The notes under the pieces were generated by a model, which ran no database searches, was not told the origin of the DNA, and was given only the letters and a program-made list of their open reading frames with translations. A DNA stretch of 64,000 bases from Bin80 sp026708685 (GTDB taxonomy: Bacteria > Bacteroidota > Rhodothermia > Rhodothermales > Bin80): positions 2,418,001 to 2,482,000 of the forward strand of contig OZ241742.1 of assembly GCA_965200955.1 (NCBI GenBank), written 5' to 3'. A program made the position numbers and the translations under genes. The stretch's first letter is position 1. Each line of letters opens with the position of its first letter. Shown here in pieces: positions 38,700 through 48,218 of the stretch.

Positions 38700-39287
38700 A
38701 TGCGACTTTTTTCGCTTAAAAATATTGTACCTTTTTTCTTTGTCTCTTTCCTGATTGGTTCGTATGCCACAGTTGAGGCACAGCAGGTTCCTGCACTTCG
38801 GATCGGATACACCGATCATGAAGTCCTCATTTCAAATATGCCACAGACTCGTACGATTCAGGAAGAATTACAGGCTGAGTTACAAAGTGGACAGCGAATC
38901 CTTCAGAGTATGCAGGAGGATCTCGCAGGGAAGGTAGAGCGCTACCAGACACAGAGATCATTATTGTCTGAGGAGCGTCGGGAAGAGCGCGAACAGGAGC
39001 TGATTTCTCTTGAGGAAGAGCTCCGCACGAAAGCTTCTGAATTGGAACAGGAGCTGGTTCAGCGTGAAGTTGATTTAATGGGACCCATTTTTCAGCAGGT
39101 CGATTCAGCGATCCAAACCATAGCTACTGAAAAGGGGCTGGATCTGGTTCTCCGCACTCAGGCTGGTCCTTCTCAGCCCATCTTACTCTATGCGAATCAG
39201 GATAGGGTTACCGACATTACCTTAGAAGTTGCACGAGAATTAGGTATTGATGTGGATGCTGCCATGCAACAGTCGCAGTCTAATTGA
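38700..39287 (+). CDS. OmpH/Skp-like periplasmic chaperone 2
   Basis: About 195 residues from the ATG at 38700, chosen because it gives a normal signal peptide (MRLFSLKNIVPFFFVSFLIG, then SYATVEAQ); the frame also opens 69 bases earlier inside the first ompH. It has 'RIGYTDHEVLISNMPQTRTI', a Glu/Gln-rich coiled-coil arm and a C-terminus 'GLDLVLR' then 'DITLEVARELGIDV'. It is a tandem paralogue of the preceding gene, a common arrangement after bamA in Bacteroidota. Confidence 0.9.
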   Translation: MRLFSLKNIVPFFFVSFLIGSYATVEAQQVPALRIGYTDHEVLISNMPQTRTIQEELQAELQSGQRILQSMQEDLAGKVERYQTQRSLLSEERREEREQELISLEEELRTKASELEQELVQREVDLMGPIFQQVDSAIQTIATEKGLDLVLRTQAGPSQPILLYANQDRVTDITLEVARELGIDVDAAMQQSQSN

Positions 39288-39337
39288 GGGATCACTTCTT
39301 CCTTCTTTCTGATCCATTGATCAAATTTTTCATCTTC

Positions 39338-40144
39338 ATGGAAGGCGTTATCCGTGTAACCACGCAGACCTTTCGTCAGATGAAGGTGGAACGTATTCCG
39401 ATCAGTGTGCTCACCGCGTATGACTACTCCATGGCACGAATTCTTGATCGTGCAGGGATAGATGCCCTTTTGGTTGGAGATTCGGCTTCCAATGTAATGG
39501 CTGGTCATGAAACCACTCTTCCGATTACACTAGATCAAATGATCTATCATGCACAGTGTGTGGTTCGTGCAGTGGAGCGAGCATTTGTCATTGTGGATTT
39601 ACCATTTGGTGCATATCAGGGAAACAGTCAGCAGGCACTGGTTTCTGCAATTCGTGTAATGAAAGAATCGGGTGCACATGCTGTCAAGATTGAAGGGGGG
39701 CAACCTGTTTTATCGGCCATCAAGATCATCCATCAAACGGGTATTCCTATTATGGGACACCTTGGACTTACGCCGCAGAGTATTTATCGTTTTGGTACCT
39801 ATAAGGTGCGTGCACAGGATCCAGAAGAGGCAGACCAACTCCGAGAGGATGCCTTTGAGTTGCAAAAGGCTGGCTGTTTTGCCATCGTTCTTGAAAAAAT
39901 ACCGGCAGAACTGGCATCTGAAATTTCATCATCTCTGACTATACCAACGATTGGAATTGGTGCGGGCAATGGATGTGACGGTCAGATTCTGGTGACACAT
40001 GACGCTCTAGGACTCAACAATGATTTTCACCCCCGATTTGTCCGTCGTTACAGCAACTTGGAAGAATCCATGTCCACTGCCGTTAAGAGTTATGTAGATG
40101 ATGTGCGTAGTCGTTTATTTCCATCCACTCACGAGAGTTACTAA
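39338..40144 (+). CDS. panB: 3-methyl-2-oxobutanoate hydroxymethyltransferase
   Basis: The first enzyme of pantothenate synthesis, transferring a hydroxymethyl group from methylene-tetrahydrofolate to ketoisovalerate. A length of about 268 residues from the ATG at 39338 fits the family (the frame extends 54 bases upstream). Motifs: 'VLTAYDYSMARILDRAGID', 'LLVGDSASNVMAGHETTLPI' with the magnesium-binding Asp, 'DLPFGAYQ', 'VKIEGG', 'GHLGLTPQS' and 'PTIGIGAGNGCDGQILV'. The stop is 2 bases before the surE start. Confidence 0.95.
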   Translation: MEGVIRVTTQTFRQMKVERIPISVLTAYDYSMARILDRAGIDALLVGDSASNVMAGHETTLPITLDQMIYHAQCVVRAVERAFVIVDLPFGAYQGNSQQALVSAIRVMKESGAHAVKIEGGQPVLSAIKIIHQTGIPIMGHLGLTPQSIYRFGTYKVRAQDPEEADQLREDAFELQKAGCFAIVLEKIPAELASEISSSLTIPTIGIGAGNGCDGQILVTHDALGLNNDFHPRFVRRYSNLEESMSTAVKSYVDDVRSRLFPSTHESY

Positions 40145-40146
40145 CT

Positions 40147-40959
40147 ATGTCTTCCGCTCCAGAACAGCCATATCTGGTTCAATCCCGGCGTAAACCCCTC
40201 ATTCTTGTTACCAATGATGACGGTATTCATGCCCCTGGCATCCGTGCGTTAGCCAAGGCGATGGATGAAATTGGCGAAGTAGTGGTCATTGCTCCGAGTA
40301 CTGAACAGAGTGCAGTTGGACATTCCATTACCCTCTATAGCCCAATACGGGTTGTAGAGCATAATTTTGGAGGTGATATGAGTCACATCCCGGCCATGGG
40401 AATCACTGGAACACCATGTGACTGCATGAAGCTTGCCCTTCACGAGTTGTTACACCGAAAGCCTGATCTCGCTGTCAGTGGGATCAACAAGGGCTCCAAT
40501 GTTGCCATTAATGTCATCTATTCTGGGACGATCAGTGCTGCAACCGAATCTTCTGTCAATGGGATTGACTCGGTCGCTTTCAGTTTAGATACAACCGATA
40601 TCAATGCTGATTATACTCCATCAGCAAAGTATGCAAAGCTGATTGCAGAGAAAGTATTACGGAGTCAGCTTCCTCGAGGTGTCGTTCTCAGTGCGAATAT
40701 CCCTGATATACCAGAGGATGAAATCAAGGGAATCAAAATTACGCGTCAGGCACGGTCCCAATGGGAGGAGGTTTTTGTAGGGCGTAGAGATCCTTCAAAC
40801 AAGCCTTATTTCTGGTACAGGGGGATGCTGAATATACTGGATGATTCAGAAGATACAGACAGCACCGTTGTTGATGGTGGATATGTATCCATTACACCCC
40901 TGCAGTATGACCGCACTGCCCATGGATGTATTGATGTGATGAAGACCTGGAAATGGTAA
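40147..40959 (+). CDS. surE: 5'/3'-nucleotidase SurE
   Basis: A 270-residue metal-dependent phosphatase. The N-terminal 'ILVTNDDGIHAPGIRALA' holds the metal ligands Asp24-Asp25. 'APSTEQSAVGHSITL' contributes the conserved Ser, and 'PDLAVSGINKGSNVAINVIY' followed by 'SGTISAATES' is the second metal and substrate site. It dephosphorylates nucleoside monophosphates and short polyphosphates. It is the last gene of the cluster, converging on the dehydratase gene with 25 bases between. Confidence 0.94.
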   Translation: MSSAPEQPYLVQSRRKPLILVTNDDGIHAPGIRALAKAMDEIGEVVVIAPSTEQSAVGHSITLYSPIRVVEHNFGGDMSHIPAMGITGTPCDCMKLALHELLHRKPDLAVSGINKGSNVAINVIYSGTISAATESSVNGIDSVAFSLDTTDINADYTPSAKYAKLIAEKVLRSQLPRGVVLSANIPDIPEDEIKGIKITRQARSQWEEVFVGRRDPSNKPYFWYRGMLNILDDSEDTDSTVVDGGYVSITPLQYDRTAHGCIDVMKTWKW

Positions 40960-40984
40960 GACGCACGAGATGATGTGCTCACAA

Positions 40985-41935
40985 TCACCCACGAAATTTA
41001 TTCAGATCTACATTCCCACCACTTAGAATTACGCCGACCTTTTTCCCCTCTACATCTACTTCTTTCATGAGAAGTGCTGCTGCTCCCAACGCACCCGTTG
41101 GTTCTACAAGGATTTTCATCCTTTCCAATAAAAAATCCATTGCGTAGGCCAGAGCGTGGTCGGTGACAGTGATAATATCGTGCGTGAACTCCTTGATGAT
41201 TTGAAAGGGAAGCTTTCCAAGCGATGGGGTTCGGGCCCCATCAGCCATGGTTTTTGGATTCTTTACCGTTTGTAGAACCCCGGTTTTGAAACTGCGAGCA
41301 GCATCATCGGCTCCTTTAGGTTCAACACCGATCACTTTTAGTTCAGGGCAAAGGGCACTGGCAGCCAATGAACAGCCTGACAATAGCCCTCCGCCTCCGC
41401 AAGGCACCAATAGAATATCAAGATCTGGATGATCTTGCAGAAACTCTAATGCAACCGTTGCCTGCCCTGCAATGATATGTGGATGGTCATAAGGTGGAAT
41501 TACAGGTAGATTTCTGCCAGATGCCATCCTATGGGCCTCTGTTTCACGATTTGACGGGGCGATATCGCGAGGGAAGACCTCTGCACCATATCCAAACGTT
41601 GCAACACGCTTTACATCAGAGCAATCAAAGGGCATGATGATTGTTGACTTGATGTCAAGCAATAATCCCACTAGAGCGATTGCCTGAGCATGATTGCCCG
41701 AAGAAAAGGTAACGACTTCCTTCGTTGAGGAGTCAAGCTGGCTCAACGCGTTGTAGGCTCCCCGAAACTTAAAACTCCCTGATCGTTGAAAATTTTCCGC
41801 TTTGAAAAATGCATGAGCACCCGTACGCTCATTCGTCGTTCTTGAAGTGAGTACAGGCGTGGGATTGGATACTCCTTGAAGTCGTTCAGCCGCCACGCGA
41901 ACATCATCAAATGAAACCATTGATGAATGACTCAT
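40985..41935 (-). CDS. PLP-dependent threonine/serine dehydratase family protein
   Basis: A 316-residue fold-type II PLP enzyme. The Schiff-base lysine lies in 'RSGSFKFRGAYNAL', the carboxylate-binding loop is 'SSGNHAQA', the phosphate-binding glycine loop is 'VPCGGGGLLSG', and the C-terminus has 'ILSGGNVDL'. The short length without an ACT regulatory domain resembles catabolic threonine dehydratase, serine racemase or hydroxyaspartate ammonia-lyase; sequence alone does not separate these. The start overlaps the DUF4342 stop by 4 bases (ATGA), so it is co-transcribed as the second gene. Confidence 0.88.
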   Translation of the reverse strand: MSHSSMVSFDDVRVAAERLQGVSNPTPVLTSRTTNERTGAHAFFKAENFQRSGSFKFRGAYNALSQLDSSTKEVVTFSSGNHAQAIALVGLLLDIKSTIIMPFDCSDVKRVATFGYGAEVFPRDIAPSNRETEAHRMASGRNLPVIPPYDHPHIIAGQATVALEFLQDHPDLDILLVPCGGGGLLSGCSLAASALCPELKVIGVEPKGADDAARSFKTGVLQTVKNPKTMADGARTPSLGKLPFQIIKEFTHDIITVTDHALAYAMDFLLERMKILVEPTGALGAAALLMKEVDVEGKKVGVILSGGNVDLNKFRG

Positions 41936-42264
41936 GGGAGATCATCCACGTTCTTCTCAGAACGGTGTTGAATTTCATCCGATGATTTGCGTTCAATCCG
42001 AACGGTTACATCCGTCACCAGGGCAGCGATGGCACCAACGGCTGCAATGGTAGGGGCTAGGACTACGGCTGCCAGTGAGCCACCAAGTCCAACATACAGG
42101 GGGAAGTCGGCAAGCGTGCGTCCATCTTTGATGATGGTGATTTTACGAACTTTGCCTTCCCGAGCGAGCTCCTTGACTTTATCAACCAGTTGAGATCCCT
42201 CAACTTTGATTTCTTCAAATCGCTCTCCGATTCGATCTCCAAGGTTACGATGATGTGAGGACAT
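41932..42264 (-). CDS. DUF4342 family small membrane protein
   Basis: A 110-residue protein. The N-terminal half is charged ('GSQLVDKVKELAREGKVRKI', 'TIIKDGRTLADFPL'), a layout typical of DUF4342. A hydrophobic segment (about residues 70-92, rich in Ala, Val and Gly) and a basic C-terminus follow. Function is unknown; a ubiquitin-associated-like helical start is typical of the family. It is the first gene of a two-gene operon with the dehydratase. Confidence 0.8.
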   Translation of the reverse strand: MSSHHRNLGDRIGERFEEIKVEGSQLVDKVKELAREGKVRKITIIKDGRTLADFPLYVGLGGSLAAVVLAPTIAAVGAIAALVTDVTVRIERKSSDEIQHRSEKNVDDLP

Positions 42265-42417
42265 GAAACAATAACGGTTGGTTTCTTAAAGTTACGCAAT
42301 TTTTCGTTTACAGTTGCACAGTGTAACAGCAGATAAGTTCATAATGTTCTACATGCAGGATCTGTTGAAGAGTCATACATCTCATTTTCAAAGATGGAAC
42401 ATAAAAAAGGTACTATG

Positions 42418-42517
42418 GATGCTTTTGCAAAATCTCAGTATTTTCGTAGAAATATTGCTCTGGATGTCATTAGAGGCGTTTTTTTTTGATTTGAATGGTA
42501 GGTTTTGTAAAAGCCTC
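42418..42517 (+). mobile_element. MITE copy B (100 bp) with 4-bp target duplication TATG
   Basis: It starts GATGCTTTTGCAAAATCTC and ends GGTTTTGTAAAAGCCTC, matching the ends of the other copies, with the conserved 'AGAAATATTG' core. It is flanked on both sides by TATG (42414-42417 and 42518-42521), a clean 4-bp target duplication. The central part is more diverged than copies A and C. It lies 33 bases upstream of the ATG of the decayed DUF4143-type ATPase gene, where it could have disturbed the promoter. Confidence 0.85.
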
Positions 42518-42550
42518 TATGGTATACATTTTTATATAGTGAAGTATCTT

Positions 42551-43816
42551 ATGTACTCTTTTCATCGCCCCCATGTAGAGCAATTGGTAGAGTTTATATC
42601 CAGCAGCTCTGACATGCGAGTGATTGCCATTATTGGTCCACGCCAAGTTGGAAAAACGATTATTGCCATGCAAGGGCTGGATCAGCTCATTAAGTCTGGT
42701 TTTACTTGCAAGTATATTTCCTTTGATGATCCTCACACCAATCCATCAGACTGGTCGAAAGATACTAATATCGTAGATGTATTAACCGTCAATCAACTTG
42801 CAAATCCACAAACTCTGGTAAGCATTTGGGAAAGTGCACGAAAAGCATCTCTGGAATCGCCAAAAGGACACGTTTTGTTTTTGGATGAAGTTCAACTCAT
42901 CCCGGAATGGTCCAATTATGTCAAGGGCTTGTGAGATCGTGATCGTCGTGAGGGCTATCCTCTTCATGTGGTCATTTTAGGGTCTGCTGTCTGGCAGATG
43001 CTTGTAGGCCGTAACGAAAGCCTGACAGGTCGTTTTCGTGAACTCTCTGTCCAACATTGGTCATTTCCAGAAATGGCAGAAGTCTTTGGTCTGACTGTAG
43101 AACAATTTATCTACTACGGTGGATATCCTGGATCTTGGCCTGGGGAATCCGAAAAATCAACGTTTGACTATTGGCGTTCATATATCTTAAAGACAATTAT
43201 AGGCACAGTTATTGGTCGGGATATTCTAATGCTTAAACAGATCAAGAAACCTGCATTGATGCGTCAATTGATGGAGCTGACTCCCACTTACTCAGGCCAG
43301 ATCATGGCCTACAATAAGCTTGTGGGGGCACTTCAAGACAAAGAGAATGTGAAACCATCAAGCATTACTTAAACTTACTTTCCGATGCAGGCCTCATTGC
43401 GACACTATCGCGGTATACACCGCGTCCACATTTAGGAAGTATCTCTTCTCCTAAGTTTAATGTTTTGAATACCGCATTGATAACAGCCCCCTCTGGCTAT
43501 TCGTTTCGGGATGTGCTAAACGATGACCGAACTTTTTGGGGCCGCGTAGTGGAAAGTGCAGTGGGTGCACATTTATGGAATACGCGTGATCCTGCCACGC
43601 GGATTCATTACTGGCGTGATGTGGAAGAAAAGTATGAGGTTGATTTTGTCATCTCACGGGGGCCTCATCTTGTGGGAATAGAGGTGAAGAGCGGCTTGAA
43701 GAAGTCCGAAAAAGGATTGGACGTATTTAAGCAGCGTTTTTCGCATGCCAAACAATGATTGTAGGTCCAAGTGGTTTTCCGTTCAATGAATTTTTTCCCT
43801 CTCCACCGACGAATGG
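42551..43816 (+). pseudogene. Decayed AAA+ ATPase of the DUF4143 (COG1373) type
   Basis: Three frame-shifted pieces line up with one ATPase of about 420 residues. The first has Walker A 'IGPRQVGKT' (residues 28-36) and Walker B 'HVLFLDEVQLIPEW'. It then meets a TGA at 42932 where 'KGLWDRDR' is expected. The second piece runs to about 43347, where a frameshift is followed by 'YLNLLSDAGLIATLSRYTPR'. The DUF4143 nuclease-like C-terminus 'YEVDFVISRGPHLVGIEVKS' (D, E, K spacing) follows. A further shift near 43750 leads to 'MIVGPSGFPFNEFF'. Three lesions indicate a dead gene. Intact relatives often occur near mobile or toxin-like loci. Confidence 0.82.
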
Positions 43817-44385
43817 ATTGAGTATCTATCATGATGATCAAGAACTATATAGTGCGTACTGTTCGCTTGATTGAGCCGCAAAATGATCACCGTTTTGGTC
43901 AGGTGAGGCTCACATTGAATGATTTTGATTCGCATCATGGAGTTATTCTACTAGGAGATCCAGAAATGGGTAAGAGTACAGAGTTTGATGCGGCAACAGA
44001 TGGAATAGACGAGAGACACTGCATATCTGCTCGTGAATTTCGTCGGTATGATCCAGATGATGATCCTCACTGGAGAATCAAGACCCTCTTTATTGATGGA
44101 CTTGATGAGGTTCGTATTGGCGGAGGAGAGCCAAGAACTGTCATGGATCAGATCATCACGAAGATCAAAGGACTAGGAACTCCCAGATTTCGTCTGTCTT
44201 TTCGCCCTTCAAGCTGGTTTTGTACAAGTGATTCAAGAGAAATCAGTTCGCTTTTAGACATCAATGAAATCCCTGCACTTCTATTGAATCCGCTCAATGA
44301 AGACAACGTTCGTGAGGTCATCTCTCAACATAGAACAGATGTTGATGCATTTATACAAAAGGCACACGAACTCGGACTGGATGGC

Positions 44386-46412
44386 CCCATAATATTCATG
44401 ACCACCGCAAGATCCTTCAAAATTCCATGATTTGCCACAAATGTTTTGAGATTTCCCCCAAAGTAGTGCTAAAGTAGTGGAATGTTTGGACGCAATCGAT
44501 CAAATTTGGAGAATGTTCACCTATTTTGGGTTGAATAAAGGCCTTTTTTACCGTGATTTGTATCGCATGGACATACCTCTGCCATGCAACGCATTTCCGT
44601 GCTCACCAACCGTCCTAAAAAGACCTCAAAGGAGGGAGTTTAGAAGCTTGGCAACTCGTGCCATTCTAACGTTCCGAAGTGTTCCCAGAGCCGCTTCCAA
44701 GCTTCTACGGCAGATTGGGAAATGCGGAATCGGATGTAACGCCCATGACGAGCCATCATCGCCCCGACTTTCAGAACTTGTTCTCTGAAGGTGCGAATAT
44801 GCATGTGAGGTTCTTCCTCAGTAGTCTGGGTTTCATCGGGTAAGGTGCAGGCTTCGGTGGATCCCTCTACGTCAAGGGAAGACCATTGCGTGTCTCTCAC
44901 GGATGCAGGTACCTGCGTAGACGCTTCCATCGTTTCTAGTTCCTGATCGGGTGCACTGTGCAAGATGCAACGAGCGATATGCATGAGCTGATAGACCAGC
45001 ATGTAAAGCAGTAAACGCACCGCATTCTCCATGCCAACCTCATCATCGTCTACAGGAACGCTCTCCTCTATCACGGGAAGTGCCTTGCCCCTATAATGAC
45101 TCTTCTTGCGTGGGGAAGACGGAAAGGCAAATTTACACGCCGCTTTCATCTCTCCCTGATGCAACTCTGCTTTGCCGCGTTGACGATACAGCTTCGCGAT
45201 CTCTTCGCCTGAAAAATCGGACGGATCAAGACTCGTTACTAAAAAGTACGATCCATCGAAAATCTCCTGTGGGCGTGGTCGGATCACTAAAATCACCCGA
45301 CGTGGATGGCTCCATTTGTCCGCTTTATACACCAACTCAATATAGCGGACCGTATCTTCTCTACAATCATGGAGATAAGGTGCTGCCATCTGATTCAATC
45401 GCTTATTGCGTGCCACACGCATGATATAGTCTATGTCGTTTTCTTCCAGGGGTGCACAGGTCTGCTCCCCATTAAAGCCCGCATCTAAACGAAGAATCAC
45501 TTGATCTGCAATGAGTTGTTTTACCTTCAAAGCGATCTTCACAATGAAGTTGGGGAAGCCTTTGGTTTCTGGATCCGTGCCTGGACGTAAGCGTGCTCCA
45601 AGTACATCCCCCGTCTCCCCGTTGGAGATAATCTGGGGAAGAAATCCATTCTGGTTATAATGTCCATTGTACTTCGCTCCCTGTTGATTGCCGTGGGCTT
45701 CCACCGCCATGGAATCCGCATCAAGGATGGCAACCGCCTGACGCTGTGCACCATTGCGTACCCACATATGCTCAAGTCCTAACTTCAAAATCGCTTTGCT
45801 GAGGCGAGCGTAGTTCTTCGCGGTACTGAGAAGCGCCAGAAGTCTCGACATCGTCGGTTGCGATGCCAGTTGAACGTCGGGGTCGGTGACAGTACCGCCT
45901 CGCTTGGTCTGGCAGGATGCCTTGAAAGCTGGATCGTCCTTGACGCGGTTGGACTGGAGCATACCCCAGCCTTGAGCCAACATCAGGATGCATTGGATCA
46001 GCAATTGGGCCAACGAATGTGTGATCCGATTCTGATCCCGAGGATCATACAGACCAGAAACCAGAAAAGAAATGATTCCCGTCTTATCAAGGATGGAGCG
46101 CATCGCAATCGCCCCCATATCGGAGGTCGTGTGATTCTCTGTGTCTTCTACCACCTCTATAGAGTAGTTGAAGGTAGGCTTTAAGTTGAGCTTTGGTGGT
46201 GGTTTGAGCTTCATAAGGGTATCACCAAACGGGTGAAATAAGTTTCTGAAAAAAAAACGTCACCAACTCCATGGATCTCTAGATAAAAACCGTACGTTTT
46301 ATCCGCGAAAACCCCACTGGAATGGGCTTAGGAGCAGTATACCAGGATTTTAGAAAAAAGCTCCAATGGGGTGAAATTAATTTTAAAACTCAATCGTCGT
46401 GAATATTATGGG
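44386..46412 (-). mobile_element. IS1380-family insertion sequence (2027 bp)
   Basis: Terminal inverted repeats: the left end is CCCATAATATTCATGAC and the right end, read inward, is CCCATAATATTCACGAC, with one mismatch in 17. Each end is flanked by ATGGC (44381-44385 and 46413-46417), a 5-bp target duplication in the 4-5 bp range expected for IS1380. Joining the flanks with one ATGGC gives an uninterrupted frame 'LGLDGVLGNPLLLDLL' of the NACHT gene, which fixes the ends independently. The single gene inside is the transposase on the minus strand, with about 200 non-coding bases on each side. Confidence 0.93.
44640..46214 (-). CDS. IS1380-family DDE transposase
   Basis: A 524-residue transposase. 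The catalytic Asp 1 is in 'AILDADSMAVEAHGNQQGA', a typical IS1380 signature followed by 'YNGHYNQNGFLPQI'. Asp 2 is in 'ILRLDAGFNGEQ', and the Glu is in 'YRQRGKAELHQGEMKAACKF'. An insertion of roughly 90 mostly acidic residues lies between the Glu region and the C-terminal segment 'HIRTFREQVLKVGAMMARHG'. The frame is intact and the element ends are well preserved, so the IS may still be active. Confidence 0.93.
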   Translation of the reverse strand: MKLKPPPKLNLKPTFNYSIEVVEDTENHTTSDMGAIAMRSILDKTGIISFLVSGLYDPRDQNRITHSLAQLLIQCILMLAQGWGMLQSNRVKDDPAFKASCQTKRGGTVTDPDVQLASQPTMSRLLALLSTAKNYARLSKAILKLGLEHMWVRNGAQRQAVAILDADSMAVEAHGNQQGAKYNGHYNQNGFLPQIISNGETGDVLGARLRPGTDPETKGFPNFIVKIALKVKQLIADQVILRLDAGFNGEQTCAPLEENDIDYIMRVARNKRLNQMAAPYLHDCREDTVRYIELVYKADKWSHPRRVILVIRPRPQEIFDGSYFLVTSLDPSDFSGEEIAKLYRQRGKAELHQGEMKAACKFAFPSSPRKKSHYRGKALPVIEESVPVDDDEVGMENAVRLLLYMLVYQLMHIARCILHSAPDQELETMEASTQVPASVRDTQWSSLDVEGSTEACTLPDETQTTEEEPHMHIRTFREQVLKVGAMMARHGRYIRFRISQSAVEAWKRLWEHFGTLEWHELPSF

Positions 46413-48120
46413 ATGGCGTCCTTGGGAATCCCCTTCTGCTTGACTTATTAATCACATCCGTCAAACTAGGTCAGTGGCCTGACAGCTCATCAAATTTACT
46501 GGACATCGCCTGTCACGAGCTCGGTCAAGATGGAGATCAAGGAAACCATGATGCTGATTCATCACACCCACTACAATCTGAGGAAACAATCTTCACTACT
46601 GCGGGGAAGCTGTGTGCATTTATGCTGATCACCAATCAAAGTGGATGGTCAGGCAATGCTACGGATCATCCTGAAATCCTTTCTATACGTGATTTAGAAT
46701 GCGACAGAGATCTTTCCATTCAAGAAGCTTTGAACTTAAAGTTCTTTAACGGTGCACCCCATTGCAGAATTCCATTTCATCGTCTTGTAGCCGAGTTTCT
46801 TGGAGCATGCTATTTGAATAGAGTAATTGAGAATGGGACGAGGGTTCGCCGCGTCCTTGCTCTATTGATGGAGTATGATGGTATTCTTTTGCCTGATCTA
46901 CGAGGACTTGCCGCATGGCTTGCAACACTGAACCAACACGCAAGATCTATCCTCATCCAAAATGATCCTTTTACAATTGCCTTCAATGCAGATACGAAAG
47001 GGTTTAGCCCTGATGAGAATTGAGAACTACTTGCAACACTTGAAGGACACAGTCCCCTGATCACTGATTGCATTTTCGCAGGGACTCTTGATGGGTAATG
47101 TGGAAGTGAAAGAGTGTCAATCATCCAGAATCTGTCGACGCTGCCCGGACGCATACACAATAGACAGGCGATGGTTTATTTGCTGCTTCGTGGGTTCTCA
47201 AAAACCTGCAATTCAACAAAGGAGTCAGATTTTGAGAGAGACTACAAATGTCTCATAACGATTATTCGTGATCATTATTGGCATCCGAATGTTCGCGTTG
47301 AAGCACTTGTTGCATTAAGCAGGATACTGCAGGATACCCCTCATCGTGGTCTACGACTTAGGAAAATAGTATACCAGTTAAGAAGACAAAAAATAGTCGA
47401 CAAAAATGATGAATTACAAAATACGCTACTCTACATTCTTTACCCCGATGAGATAACACCAAAGATGTATGGAATTATCTCATAGATGGACGCTTCAAGA
47501 ATCATGATACTACTGCATGTGATCAACGTTTTTTTAGAACCATCGTTGATCAATCAAACGAGAATCAGATACGTGAATTATTGGATTCTCTTTGTAAACA
47601 TACCAGCAGGGCCATCCCGAAATTACAAGACTTCAGACTTGAAGACATAGTATTACATCTTCTTGAAAAGGGTTTAAATCTCTTTGGAGATAAGCTCAGC
47701 ATCTCAGAACTTTATCGATGGTTTACTCTTGTTGAGTATGATGACTATTTCCATCAGTTAATTACGGCCCACTCTTTAGGATCTACTGTTGGTGTGAATC
47801 ATCGGTCAAGTCATGCTATTCGAGGGTGGCTGAATCAGCGTGAAAGCATTCAGTATAGCCTTATTGAACACGGACTGGTGCAGGAAGAAGAAGAAATCGG
47901 GTATATTTTGCTGATCCGAATGATTGGTCTCAAGTTTGTTGGCAATGATGCACTAGATGGATTTCGTCTATGGTGTCTTGAGCATGCTGCACAAATTTTT
48001 GCATCCAATGAAAAAGTAGCACTAGAACTGGCATCATGGTCAACCCTTGGGTTAAAGAGCTTGGGCTCGCCCCTTCCGATCAAGAAATCCTTTCTGCAAT
48101 CTCTGAAATTCCTAGATTGA

Positions 48121-48218
48121 GAGGCTTTTGCAAAACCTCAGGGTTTCAGCAGAAATATTGCCATAGAGCACCCTTGGTGCATCTTTTAGAATTGGCAGGT
48201 AGGTTTTGCAAACGGCTC
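48121..48218 (+). mobile_element. MITE copy C (98 bp) inserted in the NACHT gene, TSD TTGA
   Basis: It starts GAGGCTTTTGCAAAACCTC and ends AGGTTTTGCAAACGGCTC, with central hairpin GCACC-CTT-GGTGC. It is flanked by TTGA on both sides (48117-48120 and 48219-48222). Deleting the element with one TTGA gives 'ISEIPRLIQWNDQRMKEE', continuous NACHT-protein sequence. Element plus duplication is 102 bases, so the insertion itself keeps the frame and adds 34 codons without a stop. About 94% identical to copy A. Confidence 0.93.

Noticed and set aside
40160..40200. GGTTCAATCCCGG resembling a tRNA T-arm.
   Set aside because: It is in the first codons of surE and has no partner stems.
42932..42934. In-frame TGA at a position expected to be Trp (also seen in the ATPase remnant near 4870), suggesting TGA read as tryptophan.
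   Set aside because: TGA terminates intact genes here (glgC at 493-495, ybdK at 13495-13497) and frameshifts occur in the same pseudogenes, so simple decay explains it.
44477..44788. A 103-codon plus-strand open frame in the IS left end.
   Set aside because: It overlaps the transposase 3' end in antisense and lies inside the IS ends defined by the inverted repeats.
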